Positions 28,501-38,467 of a stretch of DNA of 64,000 nucleotides are shown here, in pieces; positions within the stretch are counted from its first letter, which is position 1, and each line of letters begins with the position of its first letter. The position numbers were made by a program, and so were the translations under genes. This DNA comes from Cohnella rhizosphaerae. Lineage in GTDB: Bacteria > Bacillota > Bacilli > Paenibacillales > Paenibacillaceae. The notes under the pieces were generated by a model. The model did not search any database and was not told the DNA's origin. It was given only the letters and a program-made list of their open reading frames with translations. The stretch is from NCBI RefSeq assembly GCF_029525575.1, contig NZ_JAPDIA010000003.1, positions 372,001-436,000 on the forward strand. The letters run 5' to 3'.

Positions 28501-30089
28501 CCGGCGTCACGAAGCGCGTCGTCGGGGAACGGCGATTATCGCCGCTGCGCGCGATGCTTCTATGTCTGATCCTTGCAGGCATTGCCGCCTGCGGAATCTT
28601 CGGTGCCGACGGCCTTGCGGGAAAGCTCTGGTTTGCTCGGGCTGCCGTGCCGAATCAATGGTTTGCGCCTTACGTTGACGTGACGGCGACCCCCATGTTC
28701 GCGTTCCAGAACCTGGGCGCGAATGCGCGCAAAGACGCCGTTCTTGCCTTTATCGTTTCCGATCCGGTCCATCCTTGCGAACCGTCCTGGGGCGGCGCTT
28801 ACACCTTGAATCAAGCCGGCGACAGTCTTGATCTGGATCGACGGATCGCTCGGTTGAGGCAGCAGGGCGGCCATATTGCGGTCTCCTTCGGCGGCGTGAA
28901 AAACAATGAACTGGCGGTCGGCTGTACGGCTGCGGATCGGCTCTTAGCCGCCTATCAAGCGGTTGTGGACAGATATAAGCTGAATACGATCGATCTGGAT
29001 CTGGAAAGCGCCGGACTGGCGGATGTCGCTGCCGGCAGCCGCCGTGCCGAGGCCATTGCCAGGCTGCAGTCGGAAAGACGGGCGGCCGGCAAACAGCTGG
29101 CGGTGTGGGTGACGCTGCCTGTCTCGCCGCAAGGCTTGCGCGAGGAGGGGACGAATGCCGTCGCGCAGCTGCTTAAGCATGGCGTCGACCTGGCGGGCGT
29201 GAACGCGATGACGATGGATTACGGCGCAAGCCGCTCGTCGGATCAGACGATGCTGGGCGCTTCGGAGAGCGCCTTGATCCAGACGGAACGCCAGCTCAAG
29301 ATTCTTTATCAACAGGCAGGAGTGAATCTTAGCGACAGCACGCTATGGTCAAAGCTTGGCGCAACGCCCATGATCGGCCAAAACGATTATAAAAACGAGA
29401 TTTTTACCTTGGACGATGCGCAAGCGCTTAACAGGTTTGCCCTTTCTCGCGGCATCGGCCGATTGTCCATATGGTCTGCGAACCGGGATATGATGTGCGG
29501 CAGCAATTATGTCGACGTCAGTACGGTGTCGGACGCATGCAGCGGCGTGGAACAGACGCCGTACGCCTTTTCCGATTTATTAGGCAGCGGGTATGAAGGG
29601 AATATGGTCGCGAACGCCGGTGCCGTCACCGCATCGGATCAAGCGTCCGCCAGCCAACAGCTGCCGGATGATCCGGCGACCAGTCCTTATCAGATATGGT
29701 CGCCGACAACCGTCTACCTTGTCGGCACAAAAGTCGTCCGGCATCATAATGTCTATGAAGCGAAGTGGTGGACAAAAGGCGATATTCCGGACAATCCGGT
29801 TCTTCAGTCGTGGCAGACGCCGTGGAATCTCATCGGGCCGGTATTGCCTGGCGAGAAGCCGAGTCCTCAGCCTGCTCTGCCGAAGGATGCCTATCCCGCC
29901 TGGTCAGACAAGGCTGTCTATGAAGCCGGTCAGCGGGTTGTCTTTGAAGGCGTGCCGTATCAAGCCAAATGGTGGAGTCAGGGCGAAAGCCCCTCATTTG
30001 CATCGGTAGATCCGGACAGCGCCGCATGGAAGCCGCTGACGCAGGCTCAAATCAATGCCATCTTGTCAAACTTGGAGAAGAAGGGATAA
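28497..30089 (+). CDS. Secreted GH18 chitinase-like protein with two chitin-binding modules
   Basis: 530 aa. N-terminal membrane anchor or signal (AMLLCLILAGIAACGIF). GH18 barrel ~residues 55-360 with the catalytic strand NTIDLDLESA (D-x-D-x-E near 165). C terminal are two CBM5/12-type modules, YQIWSPTTVYLVGTKV...AKWWTKGDIP and YPAWSDKAVYEAGQRV...AKWWSQGESP. ATG 28497 overlaps the glycosyltransferase stop by 4 nt, so translation is coupled. Pairing a synthase with a hydrolase of beta-1,4-GlcNAc polymers suggests making and trimming of an extracellular polysaccharide rather than chitin feeding. Confidence 0.88.
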   Translation: MTGVTKRVVGERRLSPLRAMLLCLILAGIAACGIFGADGLAGKLWFARAAVPNQWFAPYVDVTATPMFAFQNLGANARKDAVLAFIVSDPVHPCEPSWGGAYTLNQAGDSLDLDRRIARLRQQGGHIAVSFGGVKNNELAVGCTAADRLLAAYQAVVDRYKLNTIDLDLESAGLADVAAGSRRAEAIARLQSERRAAGKQLAVWVTLPVSPQGLREEGTNAVAQLLKHGVDLAGVNAMTMDYGASRSSDQTMLGASESALIQTERQLKILYQQAGVNLSDSTLWSKLGATPMIGQNDYKNEIFTLDDAQALNRFALSRGIGRLSIWSANRDMMCGSNYVDVSTVSDACSGVEQTPYAFSDLLGSGYEGNMVANAGAVTASDQASASQQLPDDPATSPYQIWSPTTVYLVGTKVVRHHNVYEAKWWTKGDIPDNPVLQSWQTPWNLIGPVLPGEKPSPQPALPKDAYPAWSDKAVYEAGQRVVFEGVPYQAKWWSQGESPSFASVDPDSAAWKPLTQAQINAILSNLEKKG

Positions 30090-30146
30090 TTCGCCGGGCG
30101 TAAGCTCCGGGTTCTTGCCTATGCAGATTAACCGCTGGCGCAACAA

Positions 30147-30179
30147 AAAAGGGGCTCTCCTTAGCGGAGGCCCCTCTTT
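30147..30179. terminator. Bidirectional terminator
   Basis: AGGGGCTCTCC / GGAGGCCCCT hairpin flanked by A and T tracts, between the convergent chitinase-like and vWA genes. Confidence 0.7.
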
Positions 30180-30184
30180 GTCTA

Positions 30185-31702
30185 TCATTTGCCTCGAAGC
30201 GCGATGAATGCCCTCACCAAATCCGCAAACGCCTCCTGCCGATCGCTGGCCGCGTGCTTCTCCGCCATCGCGAGCACGTTTTGCAGCCGGCTCTCCCCGA
30301 CGCCTTCGCTGTCCTTCATGAGCTTGGCGAATTCGGCGACGGCGGCGACGAACAAGGTCGCATCGGACAGCTCGCCGGAAGGAGCGATCGAGGCGGCCGA
30401 CTCTCGCGACCGATTGTTGTCGTCCACGTCCTTGTACCGAATCGTGACCTTGCCCCACGGTGCGGACGGAGATGCGCCGTCCTTCAATTGAAGCTCGTAG
30501 AGCGCGGTGACCGAATGCCCGGCCCCGACTTCCCCGCCGTCTACTTTGTTATTGCGAAAATCTTCGTCGGCGATCGCGCGATTCTCATAGCCGAGCAGCC
30601 GGTAGCCCTTCACTTGCGCCGGGTCGAAGTCCACCTGAATCTTGGCGTCCTTGGCGATCGTCTGCAGCGTCTCCGTCAGATGCTCCTGAAAGATCTTCTT
30701 CGCTTCGCCGATGTCGTCGATATAGGCGTAAGCGCCGTTGCCTTTGTCGGCCAGTTGCTCCATCAGCACGTCGTTATAATTGTCCATGCCGAAGCCGAAG
30801 GTGCTGAGATACAGGTTCCGCCCGGCGTAGTCCTCGATCGTGCGGAGAATGCCGTCGGGGCCGGTCTCGCCGATGTTGGCCACGCCGTCGGAGCACAGAA
30901 TGACGCGGTTGATCGCATTCTCGTCGTCATTGAATCTGCTTGCCATTTTATAGCCCAACAATAATCCGGCCTCCGCATTCGTCGAGCCCTCGATCTGAAG
31001 CTCCTCGATGGCGGACAGAATCGCATCTTCATCCTCGACGGCCGTCGGCTCCAGCACCGTGCGCGCCGTCGAGCCGTACACGACGATGCCGACCCGGTCG
31101 TCAGGCTTCAACTGATTGACCAGCAGCTTCAGGCTTCGCTTGACCAATCCGATCCGGTTGTCCTGGTCCATGGAGCCGGACACGTCGACGACGAACGTCA
31201 GATTCGCTCTTTTCCGGTCCGCGGATTCGATCTCTTTGCCCTTGATGCCGATCCGCACGAGCTGCGTGCCTGCTTCCCCGAACGGAGAAGGGCCGGCGTC
31301 GACATGGATGGCGAATTTGCCTTCCTTGGGCGGCGCGTCGTTCAGGTCGAAGTAATTAACGAACTCCTCCAGTCGGATCGCCTCGGGGGGCGGCACGTTC
31401 CCGTCCTCGATATAGCTCCTCGCCAGGGTGTAAGAGCCCGTATCCACGTCCATGGCGAACGTCGACAGCCGGTCGTCCGCCGTGGACACGTAGGGATTGG
31501 TGCCGTAATCTTCGAAAAACATATCGTAGGGGGCCGAGGATGATAATTCTTTGGCGCGAGATGCCGCCGCTGCGTCCGAGTCCGACCTGGTTACCGACTG
31601 CGGCGCGCTTTCACCCGACGCTTCGTTATCGCTGCCCGAACTGCAACCGGCGATCAGCGCGCCTAGCAACAATACGGATACCATGCTCCAATTCCTCTTC
31701 AT
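30185..31702 (-). CDS. von Willebrand factor A lipoprotein, YfbK-like
   Basis: 505 aa. Signal peptide and lipobox ALIAGC, then a YfbK N-terminal region (MDVDTGSYTLARSYIEDGNVPPPEAI), a vWA domain with MIDAS motif VDVSGSM and the later CSDGVANIGETG, then a C-terminal DUF3520-type region ending FADLVRAFIALR. It is a surface protein that probably binds a ligand through a metal ion; its physiological role is unknown. ATG 31702 follows GGAGG by 8 nt; GTG 31711 is too near that site. Confidence 0.85.
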   Translation of the reverse strand: MKRNWSMVSVLLLGALIAGCSSGSDNEASGESAPQSVTRSDSDAAAASRAKELSSSAPYDMFFEDYGTNPYVSTADDRLSTFAMDVDTGSYTLARSYIEDGNVPPPEAIRLEEFVNYFDLNDAPPKEGKFAIHVDAGPSPFGEAGTQLVRIGIKGKEIESADRKRANLTFVVDVSGSMDQDNRIGLVKRSLKLLVNQLKPDDRVGIVVYGSTARTVLEPTAVEDEDAILSAIEELQIEGSTNAEAGLLLGYKMASRFNDDENAINRVILCSDGVANIGETGPDGILRTIEDYAGRNLYLSTFGFGMDNYNDVLMEQLADKGNGAYAYIDDIGEAKKIFQEHLTETLQTIAKDAKIQVDFDPAQVKGYRLLGYENRAIADEDFRNNKVDGGEVGAGHSVTALYELQLKDGASPSAPWGKVTIRYKDVDDNNRSRESAASIAPSGELSDATLFVAAVAEFAKLMKDSEGVGESRLQNVLAMAEKHAASDRQEAFADLVRAFIALRGK

Positions 31703-32028
31703 CCCGAACACCTCCGCATAATGGTTAACGCTTTCAATAACAGATGCCCTTCTGTCGCTTTTTGTTACATTAAGATTACAAGCATGTTTCTATTGCGTAA
31801 CGCGCCGATCGATATGTGGACGTTCCAGGTTAAGGAAATGTTGCAATTTATGTAAACGAATTGGCTGTTTCGCGTGGCGGACAGAGGCGGAAAATATCCG
31901 GCTCGGCATGAAATATTCCGTATTCCCGCTTCTGGAAAGCCAATCCGGTTGGCAAGCCGGAAGGCCGATGCTAAGATGAGGGTTATCCTTCTCGGATGAA
32001 AGGGCTTACATATATAAGGGGGATTTCC
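31703..32028. promoter_or_regulatory. Divergent intergenic region with a cre-like catabolite element
   Basis: Between the divergent vWA and AraC-sensor genes. At 31723-31737 the minus strand reads TTGAAAGCGTTAACC, one mismatch from the CcpA cre consensus WTGNAANCGNWNNCW. It lies just before the vWA ribosome site. No other feature is clear; the remainder is moderately AT-rich. Confidence 0.45.
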
Positions 32029-34361
32029 ATGCGTTTGGTCAGAGCCCGCTTCCCAAGCGTCAGAACCGTTTTCGCCAGATTCGTCATTCATTATGTCGTG
32101 CTGCTGCTCGTCCTGTCCTGCGTCGGCGCCTTCCTCTATCACCGGTCCGTGCAATATGCGGAAAAGGAGGCGATGGAATCCGGCTTGGCCAAGCTGGACA
32201 AAACCCGCGAACTGGTCGACGCGCGGCTGAAGGAGGTCGAGAGCCTCACGACGCAAGCTGTCGCTGGACACGCGCGTCCGTCACTTCCTCAGCGCCAAGA
32301 AGCCTTATTCCGGCGACGACATCATACGAATCAAGGAGATCGCCGACAGTCTGGCGACCTATCGATACAGCAACCGGTTCATCCGCGACATATTCCTTTA
32401 TTTGAACAATGAGACGCTCATCTCCTCCGTCCTGCCTACGACCAACGTGAGCTTGCTGTACGGCCCGCTGCTCGCTTATGACGGAATGGACTATGCCGGC
32501 TGGCGGGAAGCGCTGCTCGGCGGATATCACTACTCCGTCTATTGGCCGGAGAACCGGATCCGGCTCGGCCAGGACCGGCCCGAGGTGCTGACGTACGTTC
32601 AATCCGTGCCGATCGGGGCGGTTCATACGTACAAAGGCGCGCTGGTCGCTTTAATCGATGCCGGGGAAGTGAGGAAGCTGCTGGCGACCGTCGTGGACGA
32701 CGGCAAGGCGTGGTCCTATGTCGAGGATGCGGAGGGCCGCATCCTGACCGGGCTGGATCGGACAGGCAGCGAACGGGGCGGCCTCCGCCTGCCGGAAGGC
32801 GAACGCGGCTATATCGTACGGGACCGGGAGGGCGAAAAGCAGCTCGTCATGTACGCCGTGTCCGCGGAAAGCGGCTGGAAGTACGTCGCAGGCGTGCCGT
32901 ACGACGCCGTCATCGGCAACGTGCGTTATATGAAGACGATGTATCAGACGACCATGGCGGTCGCCATCGTCGCGGGACTGCTGATCGCGGTGGCGTTCTC
33001 GTACAGCAGCAGCCGGCCGATCTTGCAGATCATCCGCAAGCTGAGGCAGGGGCTGGCCGAATCGCCCGCCTCGGACAAATCGGATTATGCGTTTTTGGCG
33101 GGCACGATCACGCAGCTGCTGGACAATCGCGAAGCGATGCGGTCCGATCTGGCCCAGCAGCAGGAGCTGGTCCGGGCGACGTTCTTCGAGCGGCTGCTGC
33201 GCGGCGGCTTCTCCCGGGAGAAGGAGATCGACAGCGTCCGCTCGTATATCGGCCTCGATCTGCCGGAGGGCGCTTACGCGGCCGTGCTGGTCGCGATCGA
33301 CGCCGGCAGAGACGCGGACATGTCGCATGGGCAACTGGAGCGGCTCGATACGGCCAAAGTGCTCGTGCGCCGAATCTTCATGGAGAAGCTCCCCTATCCG
33401 TTGAAGGACTACAGCATCGATCACGACAAGCTGGCGGTGCTGCTGGCGATCGAAGGCGTGCCATGGGCGTCCGTACGGGACGCGCTGTCCGACACCGTCG
33501 CGGTGACGGCCGAGCTGCTGCTGCAGTCCTGCGGCACGGACATCCGGGTGGGCGTCGGGAGTCCGTGCCAGGGCTTGATCCAGATTCGCGATTCCTTCGA
33601 GGAGGCGGCGCAGGCGCTCGATGCGCTGGGCGACGATGCGTCCGGATCGCCGGTCTTCCACGCGGATCTGGTCCGGGAAAAGGACGACTACTACTATCCG
33701 CTCGATATCGAGACCCGTCTGATCAACCTCGTCAAGGCGGGTGATTGGACGGAAGCGGCGGCGGTGCTCGGACAGCTGCGGGAGACGAATCGCGAGCTTG
33801 CCGGCGCGGGGAGCGCCTTCGCGACGATCGAGCCGCTCGCCTTCGAGCTGAGGGGGGACGGCCGTCAAGCTGAAAAAGAGCTTCGCCGGCATCCCGGTCC
33901 GCGACGAAGACCGGCCGGATTGGCCGATCGAGAGTCTGCGCGGCGACTTGTCCGCGGACGAGCTGTTCGACCGGGCGGAAGCGCTGTTCTGCGCGATGTG
34001 CGAATGGGTGGGGCGGCAGAAAAACGATCGGCAAAAGGCGCTCGCCGGGCAGATGCTGCGCCTGGTCGAGACGCACTATCTGGAGGACGACTGGTCGCTG
34101 TACAAGTTCGCCGAGTCGCTCGGCATGACGGAGAAGTACGCTTCCCAGCTGTTCAAGGATCTGACGGGCCACAGCTTCAGTCATTATCTGGAGACGAAGC
34201 GGATGGAGCGGGCGGTCAGGCTGCTGCGCGATCAGGCCGTCTCCGTCGGCGACATCTCGCGGATGTGCGGCTATGCGAATCCGAATACGTTCTACAAAGC
34301 GTTCAAGCGCTGCTTCGGGGTCAGTCCGACCGTGTACCGTCAGGCGCTGCCCGCAGAATGA
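32029..34361 (+). CDS. Membrane-anchored AraC sensor-regulator of the glycan locus, two frameshifts
   Basis: 776 aa after repair. Membrane segment ~15-40, an extracellular dCache-like domain (~45-300), second membrane segment (MAVAIVAGLLIAVAFSYS), a cytoplasmic linker, and a C-terminal AraC double HTH (YKFAESLGMTEKYASQLFKDL ... YKAFKRCFGVSPTVYRQ). Frame breaks: one extra G near 32257 (TTQLSLDTRVRHFL expected) and G6 33852-33857 (ELRGTAVKLKKSF expected). Regulators of this build sit before LplAB/YtcP-type sugar transporters in Paenibacillus and sense the extracellular glycan. ATG 32029 has AAGGGGG at good spacing. Confidence 0.87.
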
Positions 34362-34381
34362 GGGCACATAGAGAGAGGGAA

Positions 34382-34413
34382 GCAGGCCAGTCGGCGTTTG
34401 TCGGCTGGCCTGC
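34382..34413 (+). terminator. Strong hairpin after the AraC-sensor gene
   Basis: GCAGGCCAGTCGG / TCGGCTGGCCTGC, 12-bp stem without a T run. It could slow or partly end transcription before the permease genes. Confidence 0.5.
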
Positions 34414-34627
34414 TCGCGCCTCTGCGCGGGTCGATCGCGCTGGGCGAATGGCTGCAGGACTGCCCCACCGCCTTGAATTCACGCCGTACGGAGAGAATCC
34501 GGGTCCAAAATCGGGAAAACGTCATGCTTTCCGACCGATATCCACTATCCGGGGCGTCGTCGCCCATGGTACGTTGACCTCGAAAAACGAGCGGCGTTCG
34601 CCGACGCCGCCAGGAGGATTGAGGACC

Positions 34628-35581
34628 ATGAGACAGACAAGCGCCGTATCCGCGCCCGGGCCGATCGCCAAGCTGCGCAGAGAACTCCGGGACCATTATC
34701 AATTGTATGCGATGATCTCCATTCCGCTCGTCTGGCTGATCGTCTTCATGTACGTGCCGATGTACGGCGTGCAGATCGCCTTCCGGAACTTCCGCGCCGT
34801 CGACGGCATCACGGGAAGCCCTTGGGCGGGCTTGAAGTATTTTCGCAAATTTTTCAACGCCTACGACGCCTCCGCGATTTTGCTCAATACGGTAGAGGTT
34901 TGCTTCTACACGCTGCTCGCGGGCTTTCCGATTTTCGTGCTGCTTGCGCTGCTTTTAAACAACACAAACAGCAAGCGCTTTCGGAAAGCGGTTCAACTGT
35001 CGACGTTCGTGCCGTACTTCATCTCGGTCACGGTCGTCGTCGGCATGCTGCATCAATTTCTGTCGACGCAGGATTACGGCATCGTCAACCGGATCATCGT
35101 CTTCTTCGGCGGCCAGCCGATCCAGTTCATGACGGAGCCGGGCTGGTTCAGCTCGATCTACACCTGGTCGAACATCTGGCAGGGGGCCGGCTTCAACGCG
35201 ATCATCTATATCGCCGCGCTGTCGTCCATCGATCCGGCGCTGTACGAGGCGGCGGTCATGGACGGGGCGTCGAGGCTGCAGCGGATGCGGCACATCGATC
35301 TGCCGAGCATTATGCCGACCGTCGTGATTACGTTTATTCTGGCGATCGGACAAGTGATGAACCTGGGCTTCTTCGACAAAATTTTTCTGATGCAAAACGC
35401 GCTGAACCTGGACCGCTCCGAGGTCATCTCGACATACGTGTACAAGACGGGCATGGCCGCCTCGCTGCCGAACTTCTCGTACGCCACCGCGATCGGCCTG
35501 TTCAACTCGGCGATCAACTTCGCGCTGCTGATCGCGGCCAACCAATTCGCGAAGCGCGTGCAGCAATCCAGTCTATGGTAA
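34628..35581 (+). CDS. Oligosaccharide ABC permease, LplB type
   Basis: 317 aa, six membrane segments. EAA motif EAAVMDGASRLQRMRHIDLP (the contact site for the ATPase) and the family start HYQLYAMISIPLVWLIVFMYVPMYGVQIAFRNF. It forms the import channel with the next permease. No ATPase gene is present here, as usual for this class, which shares an MsmX-type ATPase encoded elsewhere. AGGAGG is about 10 nt upstream. The frame is open into the preceding gene only because of that gene's frameshift. Confidence 0.9.
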   Translation: MRQTSAVSAPGPIAKLRRELRDHYQLYAMISIPLVWLIVFMYVPMYGVQIAFRNFRAVDGITGSPWAGLKYFRKFFNAYDASAILLNTVEVCFYTLLAGFPIFVLLALLLNNTNSKRFRKAVQLSTFVPYFISVTVVVGMLHQFLSTQDYGIVNRIIVFFGGQPIQFMTEPGWFSSIYTWSNIWQGAGFNAIIYIAALSSIDPALYEAAVMDGASRLQRMRHIDLPSIMPTVVITFILAIGQVMNLGFFDKIFLMQNALNLDRSEVISTYVYKTGMAASLPNFSYATAIGLFNSAINFALLIAANQFAKRVQQSSLW

Positions 35582-35594
35582 AGGAGAATCGTCC

Positions 35595-36492
35595 ATGAAC
35601 AGCGCTCGCGCGGCGAAAGGGGACCGCTGGTTCGCGTTGACCGTTCACGTCCTGCTGACGGTCGCCCTTGTCGTCACCCTGTATCCGATCGTCTACATCG
35701 TCAGCTCCTCGTTCAGCGCGCCGTCGGCCGTAACGTCCGGGGGAGGTGTGGCTGTGGCCCGTCCGTCCGAGCCTGCACGGCTACGAGGCGGTGTTCCGCT
35801 ACGAAGGCATCTGGCGGGGCTTCTACAATACGCTGCTGTACGCGGGAGGCGGGACGCTGATCAGCGTCGCCTTGACGGTGCTGGCCGCCTACCCGCTGTC
35901 CCGCTCCGACTTCAAGGCGCGCCATCCGCTCATGTTCCTGTTTACGCTGACGATGTTTTTCAGCGGCGGCCTTATCCCGACCTACCTGCTCGTCAACCAG
36001 TTGGGCCTGTACAACACGCGGTGGGCAATCGTACTGCCGTCGGCGCTGGCGGTGTACAACCTGATCATCACCCGCACCTTTTTCCAGACCGGCATCCCGC
36101 CGGAGCTGCTCGAGGCCGCGAAGCTGGACGGCTGCGACGACTTCACGTTCGTGCGGCGGATCGTGCTGCCGCTCTCCGGCGCCATCCTGGCCGTGAACGC
36201 GCTGTTCTACGCGATCGGCTACTGGAACAACATCCAGAACGCGCTGATCTATCTGAAGGACAACGACAAGATGCCGCTGCAGATGATCCTCCGGTCCATC
36301 CTGATCCAGAACCAGATCGACCCGAGCATGACGGCGGCGATGGATTCGAAGGCGCTGGCCGAACGGGCGAATCTGCGCGAGCAGTTGAAGTACGCGCTCA
36401 TCGTCGTCTCCAGCCTGCCGGTCATTTTGCTCTATCCGTTCGTGCAGCGCTACTTCGTCCGCGGCATCATGATCGGCTCGATCAAGGGCTAG
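35595..36492 (+). CDS. Oligosaccharide ABC permease, YtcP/LplC type, one frameshift
   Basis: 298 aa after repair, six membrane segments, EAA motif EAAKLDGCDDFTFVRRIVLPLS, ending FVQRYFVRGIMIGSIKG as typical of YtcP. The frame is lost at G5 35739-35743; with four G it reads AVTSGEVWLWPVRPSLHGYEAVF. Starts 13 nt after the first permease, so cotranslated. Partner of that permease and of the solute-binding protein at 36681. Confidence 0.9.
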
Positions 36493-36680
36493 CGCAGCGG
36501 CGCGAGCCGGATGCAAGGAGGCGGTCGTACACGAGGAAAAGGAGGTGAGGCCTCCCCCCGCAGCCACAGCGTGAAAGACGCGAGCGAGCACGAAGCCGGG
36601 GAAAGGCAAGTCGCGACGGCAGGAACGCATACGGACAGCATCGCATGCAGTCATTCATTAATTATCGGAGGGGTACGTAC

Positions 36681-38360
36681 ATGAAAAAGAAATTCACCGC
36701 TTATGCCGCGGCGCTGCTGGCGCTGACGATGCTGCTGGCGGGCTGCAGCGGGTCGAAGAACGGCAACGCCGAATCGAGCGCATCCGCGGGGGCGTCCGCG
36801 TCCTCGTCGGCTTCAGACAACTTCAACGCGCCGGGCACGCTGCCGGTCGTCAAAAACCAGGAGACGCTGACCGTCTGGGCCAGCCCGCCGAGCTGGGTGG
36901 GAGACCTGAACGAGAACTGGTTCACGAAGTATTTCGAAGAGAAGACGAACATCAAGATCAACTGGGTCCGCGCGAATATGGAGGATTACCGCGATAAGCT
37001 GAACCTGCTGCTCGCGAGCAACACCGACCTGCCGGACGTCATCCTGTCCTGGGGCATCAGCAACGCGCAGCAGATCGCCTACGGCTCGCAGGGACTGTTC
37101 CTGCCGCTGAACGAACTGATCGACAAATACGGCTCGGCGACCAAGCAGGTATTCGACTACAATCCGATCATTAAGAGCACGATCACGGCGCCGGACGGCA
37201 ACATCTACGGCCTGCCCTCGATCAACGAATGCTTCCACTGCACGTACAGCCACAAGATGTGGATCAACCAGAAGTGGCTCGACCAGTTGGGACTGCAAAT
37301 GCCGAAGACGACCGACGAGTTTTACGCGGTGCTCAAGGCGTTCAAGGAGAAGGACCCGAACGGCAACGGCAAGGCGGACGAGATTCCGTTGACGCGCGGC
37401 TCGTGGCAGGGGGGCATCGACTTTTTCCTCATGAACGCCTTCATCGACAACGAGGCGGGCAACCGGCTCATGCTGCAGGACGACAAGGTCGTGCAGGCGC
37501 CCGTTCAGCCGGAATGGAAGGAAGGACTCTCCTATTTGCACAAGCTGTATGCCGAAGGGCTGATCGACCCCGAGTTCCTCCTCGAAGACGACAACAAGGT
37601 GAAGATTCTGACCGGCACGACCGAGGCGGACAACAAGGTCGGCGCCGTCGCGAGCGGCGGCTTGAGCTGGGTCGACTGGAGCGACGCCAATACGGTGAAG
37701 GACGACTACGTCGCAGTCCCGCCGCTGACGGGTCCGGCTGGCGTCTCGCTGGCGAAGGAGTACGCGTTCGGCATGGGCGTCGGCAACTTCGTCATCACGA
37801 AGGCGGCCAAAAATCCGGAGCTGGCGATGCGGTTCGGCGACGCGATCTATCAGCTCTATCTTGAAGGCGACTACAACCTGTACGGGCAGGAGGGCGACGT
37901 GTGGGAGAAGGCTAAGGCGGGCGAGGTCGGCCTGGACGGCAGCCCGGCCAAGTATAACGTCCTCAAGAGCGGGGAGCAGCCCAACAACTTCACGTGGGGC
38001 AACGGCCTGAATTCGTTCATGACGAACGAATGGCGCAACGGTCAGGTCGTCACGCCGGGCGTGTGGAACTCGGAGAAGATCCTGTACGACGAGACGAAAA
38101 ACAAATACGAGGGCAAGGGACCGAAGCAGGTCATGCCGGGCAGCTTTATGATGCCGGAAGACGAAGCGACCGAATGGGAGGAGCTCAACAACGCGGTCAT
38201 CCAGTACCTGGACGAGAGCGTGGCGAAGTTCGTCACCGGGAGCATGGATCTGAACAAGGACTGGGACAAGTATCTGTCCGAGCTGAAGAAGATCGGCTAC
38301 GACCGGCTGACGGAGCTGACGCAGAAGGCTTACGACCGGCAGTACAAAGGCAAGATGTAA
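36681..38360 (+). CDS. ABC transporter solute-binding lipoprotein, LplA type
   Basis: 559 aa. Lipobox LLAGC near residue 20, Ser/Ala linker, then an extracellular sugar-binding fold: LPDVILSWGISNAQQIAYGSQ, DGNIYGLPSINECFHCTYSHKMWINQKWLDQLGL and KADEIPLTRGSWQGG. These match the large (~550 aa) oligosaccharide-binding proteins paired with LplB/YtcP permeases. Reads through without any frame error. The neighbouring fucosidase genes suggest a fucosylated oligosaccharide as cargo. GGAGGGG is placed before the ATG. Confidence 0.92.
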   Translation: MKKKFTAYAAALLALTMLLAGCSGSKNGNAESSASAGASASSSASDNFNAPGTLPVVKNQETLTVWASPPSWVGDLNENWFTKYFEEKTNIKINWVRANMEDYRDKLNLLLASNTDLPDVILSWGISNAQQIAYGSQGLFLPLNELIDKYGSATKQVFDYNPIIKSTITAPDGNIYGLPSINECFHCTYSHKMWINQKWLDQLGLQMPKTTDEFYAVLKAFKEKDPNGNGKADEIPLTRGSWQGGIDFFLMNAFIDNEAGNRLMLQDDKVVQAPVQPEWKEGLSYLHKLYAEGLIDPEFLLEDDNKVKILTGTTEADNKVGAVASGGLSWVDWSDANTVKDDYVAVPPLTGPAGVSLAKEYAFGMGVGNFVITKAAKNPELAMRFGDAIYQLYLEGDYNLYGQEGDVWEKAKAGEVGLDGSPAKYNVLKSGEQPNNFTWGNGLNSFMTNEWRNGQVVTPGVWNSEKILYDETKNKYEGKGPKQVMPGSFMMPEDEATEWEELNNAVIQYLDESVAKFVTGSMDLNKDWDKYLSELKKIGYDRLTELTQKAYDRQYKGKM

Positions 38361-38367
38361 GCGGAGC

Positions 38368-38465
38368 GAAGGAAGACGAGAGGGAGCATGCGAAGGAAAG
38401 CGAGAAGGAGCATGCAAAGGAAAGACGAGAAGGAGCATGAGAAGGAAAGACGAGAAGGAGCGTGG
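38368..38465 (+). repeat. Four tandem copies of a ribosome-site-like unit
   Basis: Units 38368-38391, 38392-38415, 38416-38440 and 38441-38465, consensus GAAGGAAAGACGAGAAGGAGCATG (24-25 bp). Each holds (A/G)GGAG followed by ATG or GTG. The last unit supplies the real Shine-Dalgarno of the fucosidase at 38468. Confidence 0.8.
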
Positions 38466-38467
38466 AT

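Noticed and set aside
32402..35581. 1059-residue regulator-permease fusion
   Set aside because: The frame links them only through a G6 error at 33852; the regulator's own HTH lies in another frame and the permease has its own start at 34628.
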